From: Endozoicomonas montiporae CL-33
GTDB taxonomy: Bacteria; Pseudomonadota; Gammaproteobacteria; Pseudomonadales; Endozoicomonadaceae
Assembly (NCBI RefSeq): GCF_001583435.1
Contig: NZ_CP013251.1
Coordinates: 1,513,001-1,577,000, forward strand
Reading direction: 5' to 3'
DNA length: 64,000 nucleotides
Position numbers and translations under genes: made by a program. The notes beneath the pieces were generated by a model. It saw only the letters and a list, made by a program, of their open reading frames with translations. It was not told the DNA's origin and searched no databases. Shown in pieces: positions 36,665-48,234 of the stretch (positions are counted from its first letter, which is position 1; every line of letters starts with the position of its first letter).

Positions 36665-37798
36665 CTAGCCCAGCGAGGCAACACTTTTCAGAATCAGGCG
36701 TACCAGCATGGTTTGTCGTGTGACGCCGGTTTTGGAGAAGATAGAACGCAGGTGAGCTCTTGCCGTATTGCGACTGACACACAGGGTTTCAGCCGTTTCG
36801 TCCAGTGTCAGGCCGTTTGCCAGTAACATGGCCAGCTGTGATTCAGCGGGTGTCAGGTCGAACAGGGCCTTTACAATTTCCTGTGGAGCTTTTGATTTGC
36901 GTTCAGGGTCGCTGATGAAAATGGCCACCGATGGACACTGTATGCCTTCAGACCATTTTTCCATGGGAATGGGACGAACGACAATGCCCAGATCGCTGGC
37001 ACCCGACAGACGCTGAATGCGCAGGGCTTCTACCAGAGACGGTGTATGATCCTTATTGTGTGAATTAAGCGCATTACGGATCATTTCCCGCAACTTTCGG
37101 GTGTCGCTGCTGGTACCAACCTGCAATGTTTTACCGGTAATTTTCAGGCCGTCATTGTCGTTTATCAGTTCTTCAGCGACCTGATTCACTTTCATGATCT
37201 TGCCATCTTCATCCAGAATAATGGCACCAACCGCCAGCTGGTTCACAGCCCCGGCATACAGGTTTCGTTCCGACTTGACCCGGTTCAGGCGCATATGAAT
37301 CTTCACCGCAGATTCAAGATGAGGCACCAGTAGTTCAACCACCTCTTTATCGTCCAGCGAAAAGGATTCGGCCTGTTTGCCCCGGCTGATTCTCAGGCTG
37401 CAGTGAGCGCCGTCTTTGGTATGAATGTCGGTGCCAACAATATGGTAAACGTTCATGGGAGCCAGATATTGGCTGAAATAGTCGGACCGTCCCTGCTCAC
37501 GCTCCGGAATAAACTCGTCCAGAGTGACTACTTTGCCATGGGGCAGGTCAACAAAGGGATCAAGGGCAAAAAACTGCTTGTTATAGGCGACCACCTCATC
37601 ATCAGTATTTTCTCCGGTGCTGACAATGATGCCGTCGGCATCACTGGATGGGGGTCTCAGTATAAAAGTGGCAGAGTTGGCATGCATCTGATCCTGAAGG
37701 CTGTGCAGAAACGACTTCCATGGGACATCTTCCTGAATGCCTTCGTATAACACATCAGTCAGATTGCTGAACTCTTTCACGCTGATTGCTTCGCTCAT
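36665..37798 (-). CDS. LuxR-type regulator, TeiR-like (testosterone-inducible type)
   Basis: A 377-residue regulator. The N-terminal half lacks a receiver. A PAS-like segment lies at about 190-230 (NQLAVGAIILDEDGKIMKVN), and a C-terminal LuxR HTH at about 310-370 (LTPAESQLAMLLANGLTLDETAETLCVSRNTARAHL). Size and layout resemble TeiR of Comamonas, a positive regulator of testosterone degradation. It is divergent from the ketosteroid dehydrogenase gene with a 225-bp gap, the usual place for a local activator. A steroid ligand or signal is inferred, not shown. Confidence 0.72.
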   Translation of the reverse strand: MSEAISVKEFSNLTDVLYEGIQEDVPWKSFLHSLQDQMHANSATFILRPPSSDADGIIVSTGENTDDEVVAYNKQFFALDPFVDLPHGKVVTLDEFIPEREQGRSDYFSQYLAPMNVYHIVGTDIHTKDGAHCSLRISRGKQAESFSLDDKEVVELLVPHLESAVKIHMRLNRVKSERNLYAGAVNQLAVGAIILDEDGKIMKVNQVAEELINDNDGLKITGKTLQVGTSSDTRKLREMIRNALNSHNKDHTPSLVEALRIQRLSGASDLGIVVRPIPMEKWSEGIQCPSVAIFISDPERKSKAPQEIVKALFDLTPAESQLAMLLANGLTLDETAETLCVSRNTARAHLRSIFSKTGVTRQTMLVRLILKSVASLG

Positions 37799-37960
37799 GA
37801 ATCTGCTCTTTTATCATTGTAATCGTCAGATACTGATCATGCGCTTTGGTCGGGTGCGCAACACGCAGAATATAGTGGTTTGCTGTTGTCGGCAAGCCTT
37901 TGCTTAGTCTCAGTGGACGATGTTAGGGCGCAGGGTAGCGGCAAGAATCATAGCGGGTTT

Positions 37961-37977
37961 ATGTCAATGGCTGACAT
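37961..37977. promoter_or_regulatory. candidate operator upstream of ketosteroid dehydrogenase
   Basis: ATGTCA (37961-37966) and TGACAT (37972-37977) form a 6-bp inverted repeat with a 5-nt spacer, about 50 bp before the dehydrogenase ATG in the divergent gap with the LuxR-type regulator. LuxR-type proteins bind such dyads. One instance only, so weak. Confidence 0.3.
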
Positions 37978-38023
37978 TCGCTGTTTTAGCCTGCAGATAC
38001 TGGCAAAATTAAGAGACAAGCTA

Positions 38024-39811
38024 ATGGATAATAATAACAACAAAGTCTGGGATAAAACGGTTGATGTCATTGTTGTAGGCTCGGGCGCCGGTGCTTTAAC
38101 CGCAGCTTTGCGCTCTCATGATCTGGGGATGCGTGTTCTGGTGGTGGAAAAAAGTGACGTCTATGGTGGAACGTCTGCCATTTCCGGAGGCGGCATCTGG
38201 ATACCCGACAACCATCAGATATCTCAGCTGGGTGGTGAAGATTCTGAAGAAAAATCCATCAGCTACCTCAAAAATATTATCGGGCATGATCCCGGCGATG
38301 GCCGGATAGAAGCGTTTGTGGGTAATGCCAAAAAGATGCTCAAGTACCTTGAGAATAACACCCGGGTTCGATACGAGTCACAACCTGCCTATGCCGATTA
38401 TTATCCGGAAGTGGAAGGCGGCCTTCCGGGCTATCGCTCCATGGATCCGCTGCCTTTCGATGCGCGCGAGCTGGGTGATGAATTTGAGAAACTGCGCCCG
38501 ACCACAAAGGCGACATTAATGCTGGGCCGTATGAGTATGGACATGAAACAGGCCAGGGTCATGCTGACGCGCTCCCCCGGTTTCTTGCCGACCACCCTGA
38601 AAGTCATGTGGCGTTACTGGAGTGACCTTCCCTGGCGCTTTAAGTCTTCAAGAGATCGACTGTTGATGTTGGGTAATGCTCTGGTAGGAGCGCTGCGGGC
38701 TTCCATGATGGACAGGAATATACCACTCTGGCTGAGTTCACCCATGAAAAATCTGATTACAGAAAACGACACTGTTATCGGTATTGAGGTGGAGAAAGAC
38801 GGAAAGACGTTAAGGCTAAAAGCGCAAAAAGGTGTGATTCTGGCAACGGGAGGATTTGAGCAGAATCAAGCTATGCGTGAGCAATATTTACCCCAGCCTT
38901 CCCACACCAGCTGGAGCGGAACGCCAGCGGGGCAGAACACGGGAGATGGCATCACGGCTGGCATGGCGCTGGGTGCTGAAGTGGCCTATATGGAACATGC
39001 CTGGTGGGCGCCGTCTACCTTGCCGCCCGGAGAAGTGCAGTCCCAGATTTTGTTTGTTGAACGGGCATTGCCCGGTTCCATGATGGTGAACAGCGCCGGT
39101 AAGCGGTTCTGTAACGAAGCGGCTCCTTATAATGATATTGGTTACGACATGTACCGGGCCGATCAGGAAGAAGGTGTCACGGCAGCGCCCTGCTGGTTTG
39201 TGTTTGATGCCCGGTTCCGCAATCGTTACCCCTGTGGTCCACTGTTGCCCGGATATGCGGCACCTGACTCACGCCTGCCGGATCATCTGAAAAAAGACGA
39301 CTATTATTTCCGTGAAAATACGCTGGAAGCTCTGGCAGAGAAAATTGGTGTCGATAAAGAAGGTCTTCTGAATACGGTCAGGGAGTACAACGCCAACGCT
39401 CAGAAGGGCATTGACCCTGAATTCAATAAAGGCAAGTCGCTGTTTGACCGTTATTATGGCGACCCGACCAGTCCGTCGAGCCCCTGCAATGCACCGCTGG
39501 AGAAAGGTCCGTTTTATGCCATCAAAGTCAATGCCGGCGATATCGGTACCAAGGGTGGTTTGCGTACCGATGTTCATGCCCGGGTGCTGGACAGGCAGGG
39601 ACAGGCGATTCCGGGGCTTTACGCCACCGGTAATACCTCGGCCTCGCCCATGGTGCAGACTTATCCCGGTGCCGGTGCCACTCTTGGTCCGGCCATGACC
39701 TTTGGCTATCTGGCTGCTAACCATATCAAGAATGATATGCAGTTGGCCCAGGCGAATGTCAGTGTGCAACAGAACAATAAGAAGGAATCTCAAAATGCCG
39801 TTGAAGTCTGA
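38024..39811 (+). CDS. kstD: 3-ketosteroid dehydrogenase (KstD/TesH-like flavoprotein)
   Basis: A 595-residue FAD enzyme. The start is the ATG at 38024; the frame extends to a TTG at 37880, but that has no ribosome site and is not family-like. The Rossmann motif VIVVGSGAGALTAAL lies at about residues 15-29. The C-terminal GLYATGNTSASPMVQTYPGAGATLG has the Tyr-x3-Gly spacing of the KstD active site. It removes hydrogens from C1-C2 of 3-keto-4-ene steroids, a step before ring B opening. A Delta4(5alpha)-dehydrogenase (TesI type) remains possible. The next SDR overlaps it by 17 bp. Confidence 0.85.
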   Translation: MDNNNNKVWDKTVDVIVVGSGAGALTAALRSHDLGMRVLVVEKSDVYGGTSAISGGGIWIPDNHQISQLGGEDSEEKSISYLKNIIGHDPGDGRIEAFVGNAKKMLKYLENNTRVRYESQPAYADYYPEVEGGLPGYRSMDPLPFDARELGDEFEKLRPTTKATLMLGRMSMDMKQARVMLTRSPGFLPTTLKVMWRYWSDLPWRFKSSRDRLLMLGNALVGALRASMMDRNIPLWLSSPMKNLITENDTVIGIEVEKDGKTLRLKAQKGVILATGGFEQNQAMREQYLPQPSHTSWSGTPAGQNTGDGITAGMALGAEVAYMEHAWWAPSTLPPGEVQSQILFVERALPGSMMVNSAGKRFCNEAAPYNDIGYDMYRADQEEGVTAAPCWFVFDARFRNRYPCGPLLPGYAAPDSRLPDHLKKDDYYFRENTLEALAEKIGVDKEGLLNTVREYNANAQKGIDPEFNKGKSLFDRYYGDPTSPSSPCNAPLEKGPFYAIKVNAGDIGTKGGLRTDVHARVLDRQGQAIPGLYATGNTSASPMVQTYPGAGATLGPAMTFGYLAANHIKNDMQLAQANVSVQQNNKKESQNAVEV

Positions 39812-40658
39812 TCGTGTCGTGCTGGTCACCGGAGCCAGTCGTGGTGTAGGCAAGGGTATTGCGTTGGCTTTGGCTGAACCGGGAACGACGGTTTATGTGA
39901 CCGGAAGAACCCTGCAGGAAGGCGATGCTCCTTTGCCCGGAACGTTACAGAAAACAGCAGATGAAATCACTGCCCGGGGCGGTAAAGGGGTTGCCGTGAT
40001 TTGTGATCACGGTGATGACCAGCAGGTGGAACAGCTGTTCAAACGGATACAAAGAGACAGTGGTCGTCTGGATATTCTGGTGAACTCGGCCACTGCCTTG
40101 CCTGACCGGCTGGTAGAGCCGGGCCCGTTCTGGAACAAAGGGTTATCCATGCTGGATATTCTGGATGTTGGCATGCGCTCGACGTATGTAGCCAGTTATT
40201 ACGCAGCACGTATTATGTCTGAACAGGGTGAGGGGCTGATGGTTAACGTGTCGTCTTTTGGAGCCCGCTGTTATATGCATGGTCCGGCTTATGGCGCTGG
40301 TAAGGCTGCGGTTGACAAGTTTGCGGTGGATATGGCGATTGATCTGAAGCCTTACAATGTTGCTTCTGTCTCTTTATGGATGGGGCTGGTCAGAACCGAG
40401 CGGACTCAGGCAGTGTTCGATGCCGAACCCGACAAGTATGCGGATATTGTGGCAACGGCTGAAAGTCCCGAGTTTGGCGGGCGGGTTGTTGCCGCCCTTG
40501 CTGAATCCGAAAACCTGATGGAGCGCAGTGGCAGAGTATGGATTGCAGCGGAACTTGGTGAAGAGCTTGGCGTGAAAGATATTGATGGCAGTCAGCCACC
40601 GTCGCACAGAGCCTTCCTGGGGGAACCGGCGGAACCTAGTCCGGCTATTGTTGAATAA
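39795..40658 (+). CDS. SDR resembling animal DHRS1
   Basis: A 287-residue SDR starting at the ATG at 39795 (AAGGAA ribosome site), overlapping kstD by 17 bp. TGASRGVGKG is the cofactor loop. NSATALP replaces NNAG, and Y-x-x-x-K is in GPAYGAGKAAVDKFAVD. The segments PGPFWNKGLSMLDILDVGMRS and SLWMGLVRTERT resemble DHRS1, an SDR reported to reduce steroids and xenobiotics. Coupling to kstD suggests a keto- or hydroxysteroid substrate. Confidence 0.78.
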   Translation: MPLKSDRVVLVTGASRGVGKGIALALAEPGTTVYVTGRTLQEGDAPLPGTLQKTADEITARGGKGVAVICDHGDDQQVEQLFKRIQRDSGRLDILVNSATALPDRLVEPGPFWNKGLSMLDILDVGMRSTYVASYYAARIMSEQGEGLMVNVSSFGARCYMHGPAYGAGKAAVDKFAVDMAIDLKPYNVASVSLWMGLVRTERTQAVFDAEPDKYADIVATAESPEFGGRVVAALAESENLMERSGRVWIAAELGEELGVKDIDGSQPPSHRAFLGEPAEPSPAIVE

Positions 40659-40675
40659 TTTAATAAACAGGCTGG

Positions 40676-40707
40676 GCAACGGGTTGGGTTAAAACCCAAC
40701 TCGTTGC
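40676..40707. terminator. convergent terminator between SDR and fadH
   Basis: GCAACGGGTTGGGTT and AACCCAACTCGTTGC form a 15-bp stem with one mismatch and a 2-nt loop, midway between two convergent stops. Confidence 0.65.
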
Positions 40708-40715
40708 ATTCGGTA

Positions 40716-43652
<2,937 letters not shown>

Positions 43653-43695
43653 TCAAGGCTTCCAGAAATAACGATAAAAACAGGTGAGCTGTAGT

Positions 43696-44778
43696 ATGAC
43701 AGAGGTAGAGAGTGTGATTCCGGAGGAAACAGGTTTTGGTAAAAACCGGTATCACCGTTTGCAGGTAGCTGATGTTATTGTTGAAACCCACGACAGCAAG
43801 TCTGTTGTTTTTACGATTCCAAAAGAGAACGAGGAACTGTTTTCCTACAAGGCAGGACAGTTTCTGACGTTGAAAGTGCCTTATGACGGCAAGAACCTGA
43901 TTCGTTGCTACTCCCTTGCCAGTTCGCCTGATGTGGATTCCGAACATAAGGTAACCATTAAACGGGTTGTGGACGGTCGTATATCAAACTGGATAAACGA
44001 CGACGTAAAACCCGGCGATTTTATTGATGTTATGCCTCCGGCGGGTATTTTCTACCTGAATGATGGTGATAACGATGTTGTTTTGTTTGGTGGTGGCTCC
44101 GGTGTAACACCGGTTATCTCTATCCTGAAAACGGCTCTGAAGAAAACCCGCCGCAAGGTCAAACTGGTTTATGCCAACCGTGACGAACAGTCGGTCATTT
44201 TTAAAGAAGAACTTGCTGCGCTTGAATCCGGACATAAAGATCGTCTGCAGGTGATTTACCTCTTTGATAACGTCGATGGTTTTTTGTCCGAGGAGCGGGT
44301 GATTCAGGAAGTAACAGGTCACGATGGCGGCGAGTTTTACGTCTGTGGCCCGGGCCCATTCATGGATACCGTTGAAAATACTCTGCTGAAGCTGGGTGAA
44401 GACAAGCGACGTATTCATGTGGAACGCTTTGTTTCCCCGCCTGACCCGGAAGAAGCCGCTGCACAGGAAGCTGCCGCACGGGCAGCAGTCAGTGGTTCAA
44501 CGGTGACCGCCTTTGAGGTCTATCTGGATGGCGAAACACAGGAAGTGCCCTATGAAAGTGGCGATACCCTGTTGCAGTCCATGTTGAAAGCGGGCATTGA
44601 TGCACCGTTCTCCTGTGAAGAGGGCATGTGTGCGGCTTGTATATGCACTGTTGAAGGTGGTGATACTGTTCTTGGAAACAACGAAGTGCTATCCCGGGAA
44701 GAGCTGGATGAAGGCTTGACACTGGCCTGTCAGTGCCGGCCTGTGTCCGGTCCTTTGAAAGTCGTGTTTGAAGATTAA
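43696..44778 (+). CDS. kshB: 3-ketosteroid 9alpha-monooxygenase reductase KshB
   Basis: A 360-residue reductase, start ATG 43696 with AGGTGAG upstream. The FAD-binding motif RCYSLASSP lies near residue 75, the NAD(P)H region GGGSGVTPVISIL near residue 137, and YVCGPGPFMD near residue 217. A C-terminal plant-type 2Fe-2S domain has C-x4-C-x2-C (CEEGMCAACIC) and a final Cys in LACQC. It passes electrons to KshA, encoded at 48235-49338. Other class IA ring-oxygenase reductases share this order; the context favours KshB. Confidence 0.9.
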   Translation: MTEVESVIPEETGFGKNRYHRLQVADVIVETHDSKSVVFTIPKENEELFSYKAGQFLTLKVPYDGKNLIRCYSLASSPDVDSEHKVTIKRVVDGRISNWINDDVKPGDFIDVMPPAGIFYLNDGDNDVVLFGGGSGVTPVISILKTALKKTRRKVKLVYANRDEQSVIFKEELAALESGHKDRLQVIYLFDNVDGFLSEERVIQEVTGHDGGEFYVCGPGPFMDTVENTLLKLGEDKRRIHVERFVSPPDPEEAAAQEAAARAAVSGSTVTAFEVYLDGETQEVPYESGDTLLQSMLKAGIDAPFSCEEGMCAACICTVEGGDTVLGNNEVLSREELDEGLTLACQCRPVSGPLKVVFED

Positions 44779-44877
44779 GCGACCTTTTCGGGTTGGCTGT
44801 CTGCCAGCCCAATTCTGCTGATGGTCTATAGCTGATGGTCTATAATAGTTGCCCGAATATATAGCAAAGGTTCATAT

Positions 44878-46551
44878 TTGGTCAGGCAGGCTCTAAGGCA
44901 CTTTGCAATCGTGCTCCGTGCAACTCTACTGGTAATAGCTCTTGTTGGCAGCCAGTGGGCAACAGGTGCCAATTATCATATTAATCTGGTAGAAGTCACT
45001 CACGATGGTTTCTGTTTTTACCGCGCGGTCGAAAGAGCTTTGGGGCAGTCCGGAGACGGGCGAGCCCTGTTTAGTCAGCTGACCGGCTATTTGCAAAATG
45101 CCTCGCCTTTCAGTCACCCGATGCTTGAAGCGCATCTCAGTGATGCGGTGGTGGGCAGCAGTATTGATAGCCTGACTGCCAGGCTGATTTCAACGTCGCC
45201 GACACTGGCCAATCGTGACAGCTGGGCAGGTATGCCCGAGCTGGTGGCAATGGCTCACCATTTGAACCAGCCAATACTGGTATGGCATGTGAATCAGAAT
45301 TTAGAGGTGGATGATCACAGTCTGTTGGTTACGCCTGAACAGGTTTTACCGGTTTTTTCCATTGACGATGATTCGGGTATGGAAATACCGGACATTCAGC
45401 TAGTGCATGTGGGCAGCGAATGGTGGTGGCTGGAAACGAGAGACTCGTTACAGTCATGGAGTATTGGCTGGTCGGCCTATCGAAATCAGATGGCGGGCGT
45501 TTTGCATGATCGGCTGATGGCAGGGCATACCGGTCAGGTACTGGCTGAAGCAGGGGATGACTCGTCATACCATGTTTGGGTTTACTTGCCTGATACAGCG
45601 ATACCCGATGATCTGTTAATACTCGATCGCAGCAGTATAACGGCGTTGCAGAGGATGTTGTTTGCTGCCAGCTGGCGAGCATGGATGCAGCTGTATACTG
45701 ACATGAAAATTGAACTCAAATATGCTGTTGCTGATGCTGATAGTTTTATCCTGCCTGACTACCAGTGGGCTCAGGAGCGGTATGACAGAGTCGTTCGTGC
45801 AATGGACAACGGATGTCGCATATTGGTTTCTGGCGCGGCCTGCAGTACCGTCGGAAACGCCATGAACGATTATTTACTGGTTGCAGGCGAGAGCCTTAAA
45901 GGCTTTATGAGATCGATTTTACCTGCCAGGTGCGGGGTATGGGATACGTTGTCTAAATTCAGACCTGTTATCGATATGTACGTCCAGAATTATGCCGGGT
46001 TGACCTTTTGCGGGTTGTTTGCAGCTTTTCTGAAGAGTACTCAGTTGAGTGATGTGACTCCTAGCAACCTTCAACTCCAATTTCCGCATTTATTATCTAT
46101 ACGGTTGCCATCGGGTCAGCAGCATCCGGCTCAGATTTCCTTTAGTCCGGGAAGCGTCACTATTCCCTTTGATGTTTCGAATCCTCTGCACCATATTCTG
46201 TTCAGCCTGTACATCACGGCCAGATCATATCAACTGGCCAATCAGTGCCTGAGAATTTCACTAAGATTTACTGACGATGATTTATCAAAACTGCTGGGGC
46301 GCTATGATGAGCCTGCTATCAAATCATATGTAGAAGCTCAAATGGCAGAGTACAGTAAAATTTTGTTGCGTATACGAGCGGTTATTCATGCTCTGGGCTT
46401 TCGTTACTATCCTGAGTTCTGGCAGTCTGAGCATTATCAGGCGATCACTATCTGTGATGGCAGGTCGATTGTGTTTCATAGTGATGATTTTCAACCACGG
46501 GATGGCTGGCATCATTTACAGCCACCCTCGCAGGATAAGCAGTCAAAGTAA
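44878..46551 (+). CDS. exported OTU-like cysteine protease homologue
   Basis: A 557-residue protein starting at TTG 44878, nine bases after AAAGG; no ATG fits. Residues 1-31 form a signal peptide (LLVIALVGSQWATGA). Residues 35-186 resemble an OTU deubiquitinase domain: D43-G-F-C46-F-Y-R is the catalytic Cys box, and W116AGMPELVAMAHHLNQPILVW matches the W-G-x-x-E-L helix-strand. The final box IQLVHVGSEWWWLE has Glu-Trp where OTUs have His-Tyr, so the catalytic His is moved (His177) or lost. The remaining 370 residues are unrecognised. It follows kshB but is probably a separate unit. It could act on host ubiquitin if delivered. Confidence 0.65.
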   Translation: MVRQALRHFAIVLRATLLVIALVGSQWATGANYHINLVEVTHDGFCFYRAVERALGQSGDGRALFSQLTGYLQNASPFSHPMLEAHLSDAVVGSSIDSLTARLISTSPTLANRDSWAGMPELVAMAHHLNQPILVWHVNQNLEVDDHSLLVTPEQVLPVFSIDDDSGMEIPDIQLVHVGSEWWWLETRDSLQSWSIGWSAYRNQMAGVLHDRLMAGHTGQVLAEAGDDSSYHVWVYLPDTAIPDDLLILDRSSITALQRMLFAASWRAWMQLYTDMKIELKYAVADADSFILPDYQWAQERYDRVVRAMDNGCRILVSGAACSTVGNAMNDYLLVAGESLKGFMRSILPARCGVWDTLSKFRPVIDMYVQNYAGLTFCGLFAAFLKSTQLSDVTPSNLQLQFPHLLSIRLPSGQQHPAQISFSPGSVTIPFDVSNPLHHILFSLYITARSYQLANQCLRISLRFTDDDLSKLLGRYDEPAIKSYVEAQMAEYSKILLRIRAVIHALGFRYYPEFWQSEHYQAITICDGRSIVFHSDDFQPRDGWHHLQPPSQDKQSK

Positions 46552-46585
46552 CTACTAGCTTACCAGCTTGCCCCCGGACCAAACA

Positions 46586-47116
46586 TTAAAGTACTGTCGT
46601 CTTTCTTCTTGCCTGGTTGTGGATCATTTTACGTTTCAGGTAATCCCTGACTGCAAATTGACCGTCGGCATTGAAGGCGTCTTTTTTGGTATTGCCACGC
46701 TGATAACTCAGGTAGGCATTCGCATTGCCGGTCCAGCGCCATTCATCGCTGTCAGGTGTAATATGACTGACATTGGCTAGCTCCGTCGGGACAGCGGGGC
46801 GAATCTGGGACTGGTCAGGGCTGACAAGCTGCAGCTGCTGGTTTATGGTTTCCAGTTTCCATGGACTGAAGGCATTTTCCCCTTTGAACCGGATCCAGAT
46901 CGGGTTATCAGAATCCATTGATGTGATTTCTTTCAGAGGAATGAGCAGTTTGCCATAACCGCTGTCCACCTCCAGCTTGTCATCTTTGATACTGAGCACT
47001 TGCCCGGTAATGACCGTCCCGCTGTGCAATTCGACTTTATCCGCTTTAAGATAAACGGCTGATGTCAGGCAATAGACAAAACCAACTGCTTTAAATAGAT
47101 GACCAGACCTGCGCAT
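46586..47116 (-). CDS. DUF481-family outer-membrane protein, C-terminally truncated
   Basis: A 176-residue protein with a signal peptide (about residues 1-25). The N-terminal region KVELHSGTVITGQVLSIKDDKLEVD and the later EWRWTGNANAYLSYQRGNTKKDAFNADGQ match the start of DUF481 (YdiY-like) proteins. Those normally continue for another 150 or more residues as a beta-barrel, but here the frame ends abruptly after KRKMIHNQARRKTTVL. The tail is probably lost by deletion against the convergent OTU-like gene. Likely non-functional. Confidence 0.65.
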   Translation of the reverse strand: MRRSGHLFKAVGFVYCLTSAVYLKADKVELHSGTVITGQVLSIKDDKLEVDSGYGKLLIPLKEITSMDSDNPIWIRFKGENAFSPWKLETINQQLQLVSPDQSQIRPAVPTELANVSHITPDSDEWRWTGNANAYLSYQRGNTKKDAFNADGQFAVRDYLKRKMIHNQARRKTTVL

Positions 47117-47210
47117 TATCGACCTCCAATCGATAATTCAGTTAACAGGTAAAGGTTAGGTTAAAGAAAGATGGCTCGCTGATTTAATTAGGCTGTATTA
47201 GGTTTTAAAA

Positions 47211-47678
47211 ATGAACGACAGTTATGAATTACTTATTCGTAAAGTCAATGCGACTGAACTGCCCATGGCTTTGCTGCTTGAAGCGGATCCTTCAGAAGAT
47301 AATGTTCGGGCATACCTTAGTAACAGTCATTGCTATTGTGCCGAGCTGGGTAAGCAGGTTGTGGGTGTCTGTGTCTTGGCTGAGCGGTCTGAAGGTTGCC
47401 TTGAGTTGATGAATATTGCCATCGGCCCCGATGTTCAGGGTCAGGGGTTTGGCACCCAACTCTTGAATTTTGTGATGAGTGAAGCTCGTTCCCGTGGCGT
47501 TCATCGTATTGAGCTGGGTACAGGCACCTTTGGGCATCAGCTGGGTTTTTACCAGAGAGCCGAGTTTCGCGTGGAAGGCGTGGAGCGTGATTTTTTTCTG
47601 GATAATTATCCCGAGCCCATTTTTGAAAATGGTATTCAGCATAAAGACATGCTCAGGCTGGCAGTGACTTTTAATTGA
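47211..47678 (+). CDS. GNAT N-acetyltransferase
   Basis: A 155-residue single-domain acetyltransferase. The acetyl-CoA loop is GPDVQGQGFGTQLLNFVM near residue 69, followed by SRGVHRIELGTG and the LGFYQRAEFRVEGVERDFF strand-helix. The substrate is unknown. It stands alone, convergent with the MarR gene. Confidence 0.85.
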   Translation: MNDSYELLIRKVNATELPMALLLEADPSEDNVRAYLSNSHCYCAELGKQVVGVCVLAERSEGCLELMNIAIGPDVQGQGFGTQLLNFVMSEARSRGVHRIELGTGTFGHQLGFYQRAEFRVEGVERDFFLDNYPEPIFENGIQHKDMLRLAVTFN

Positions 47679-47699
47679 TGCTTCAATGCTTCATGCTCT

Positions 47700-48137
47700 T
47701 TACTGCAGCTCCTCACAAGCAGCCTGCTTCAGGCGATTCAGTACACTCAGGGTGATTTCCAGCTCTTCTCTCGAAATGTCGGTCAGTGTTTCATCTATGG
47801 CATGAATGGCTGTTTTGCGGAATGCACTTTTTAACTGCTTGCCGGTGGTCGTGAGCTTGGCGAGCGTTTTTCTGCCATCCTGCGGATCAGGTACTCGATT
47901 TATGTAGCCTTTTTTTTCAAGGGAGTCGATTTGCCGGGTAACCGTTGATGCTTCTTTGATACTCCAGGTGCCCAGCTCGGAGAGAGATTGTGCGTCCTTG
48001 TCCCACAACTGATTTAGCAGCGTGGCTTCTTCAGGCGTAATATTCAGACCCTGATTTCGCAGACGGAGGGTAGACAGCTGTCGCAGCAGTGCGCCGCATT
48101 TTGTGATCTGGTAGGTAATGGAATTGTTCAGGTCCAT
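47700..48137 (-). CDS. MarR-family transcriptional regulator
   Basis: A 145-residue winged-helix protein. I use the ATG at 48137; the longer frame starts at TTG 48194. The recognition region LSELGTWSIKEASTVTRQIDSLEKKGYINRVPDPQDGRKT is typical of MarR, including the D-x-R wing. It lies 97 bp after kshA on the same strand, and two TTGTA-N3-TACAA palindromes precede kshA. The simplest model is a steroid-responsive repressor controlling its own kshA-marR operon. Confidence 0.85.
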   Translation of the reverse strand: MDLNNSITYQITKCGALLRQLSTLRLRNQGLNITPEEATLLNQLWDKDAQSLSELGTWSIKEASTVTRQIDSLEKKGYINRVPDPQDGRKTLAKLTTTGKQLKSAFRKTAIHAIDETLTDISREELEITLSVLNRLKQAACEELQ

Positions 48138-48234
48138 AAGTCTTAACCGTTCAGAAAAAAGCAGGGGCTGATGGTACAGCCCCCTTTCGTTCAATTAATC
48201 GCTCAATCAATCGCTTAATGAATAACCCAGCCCG

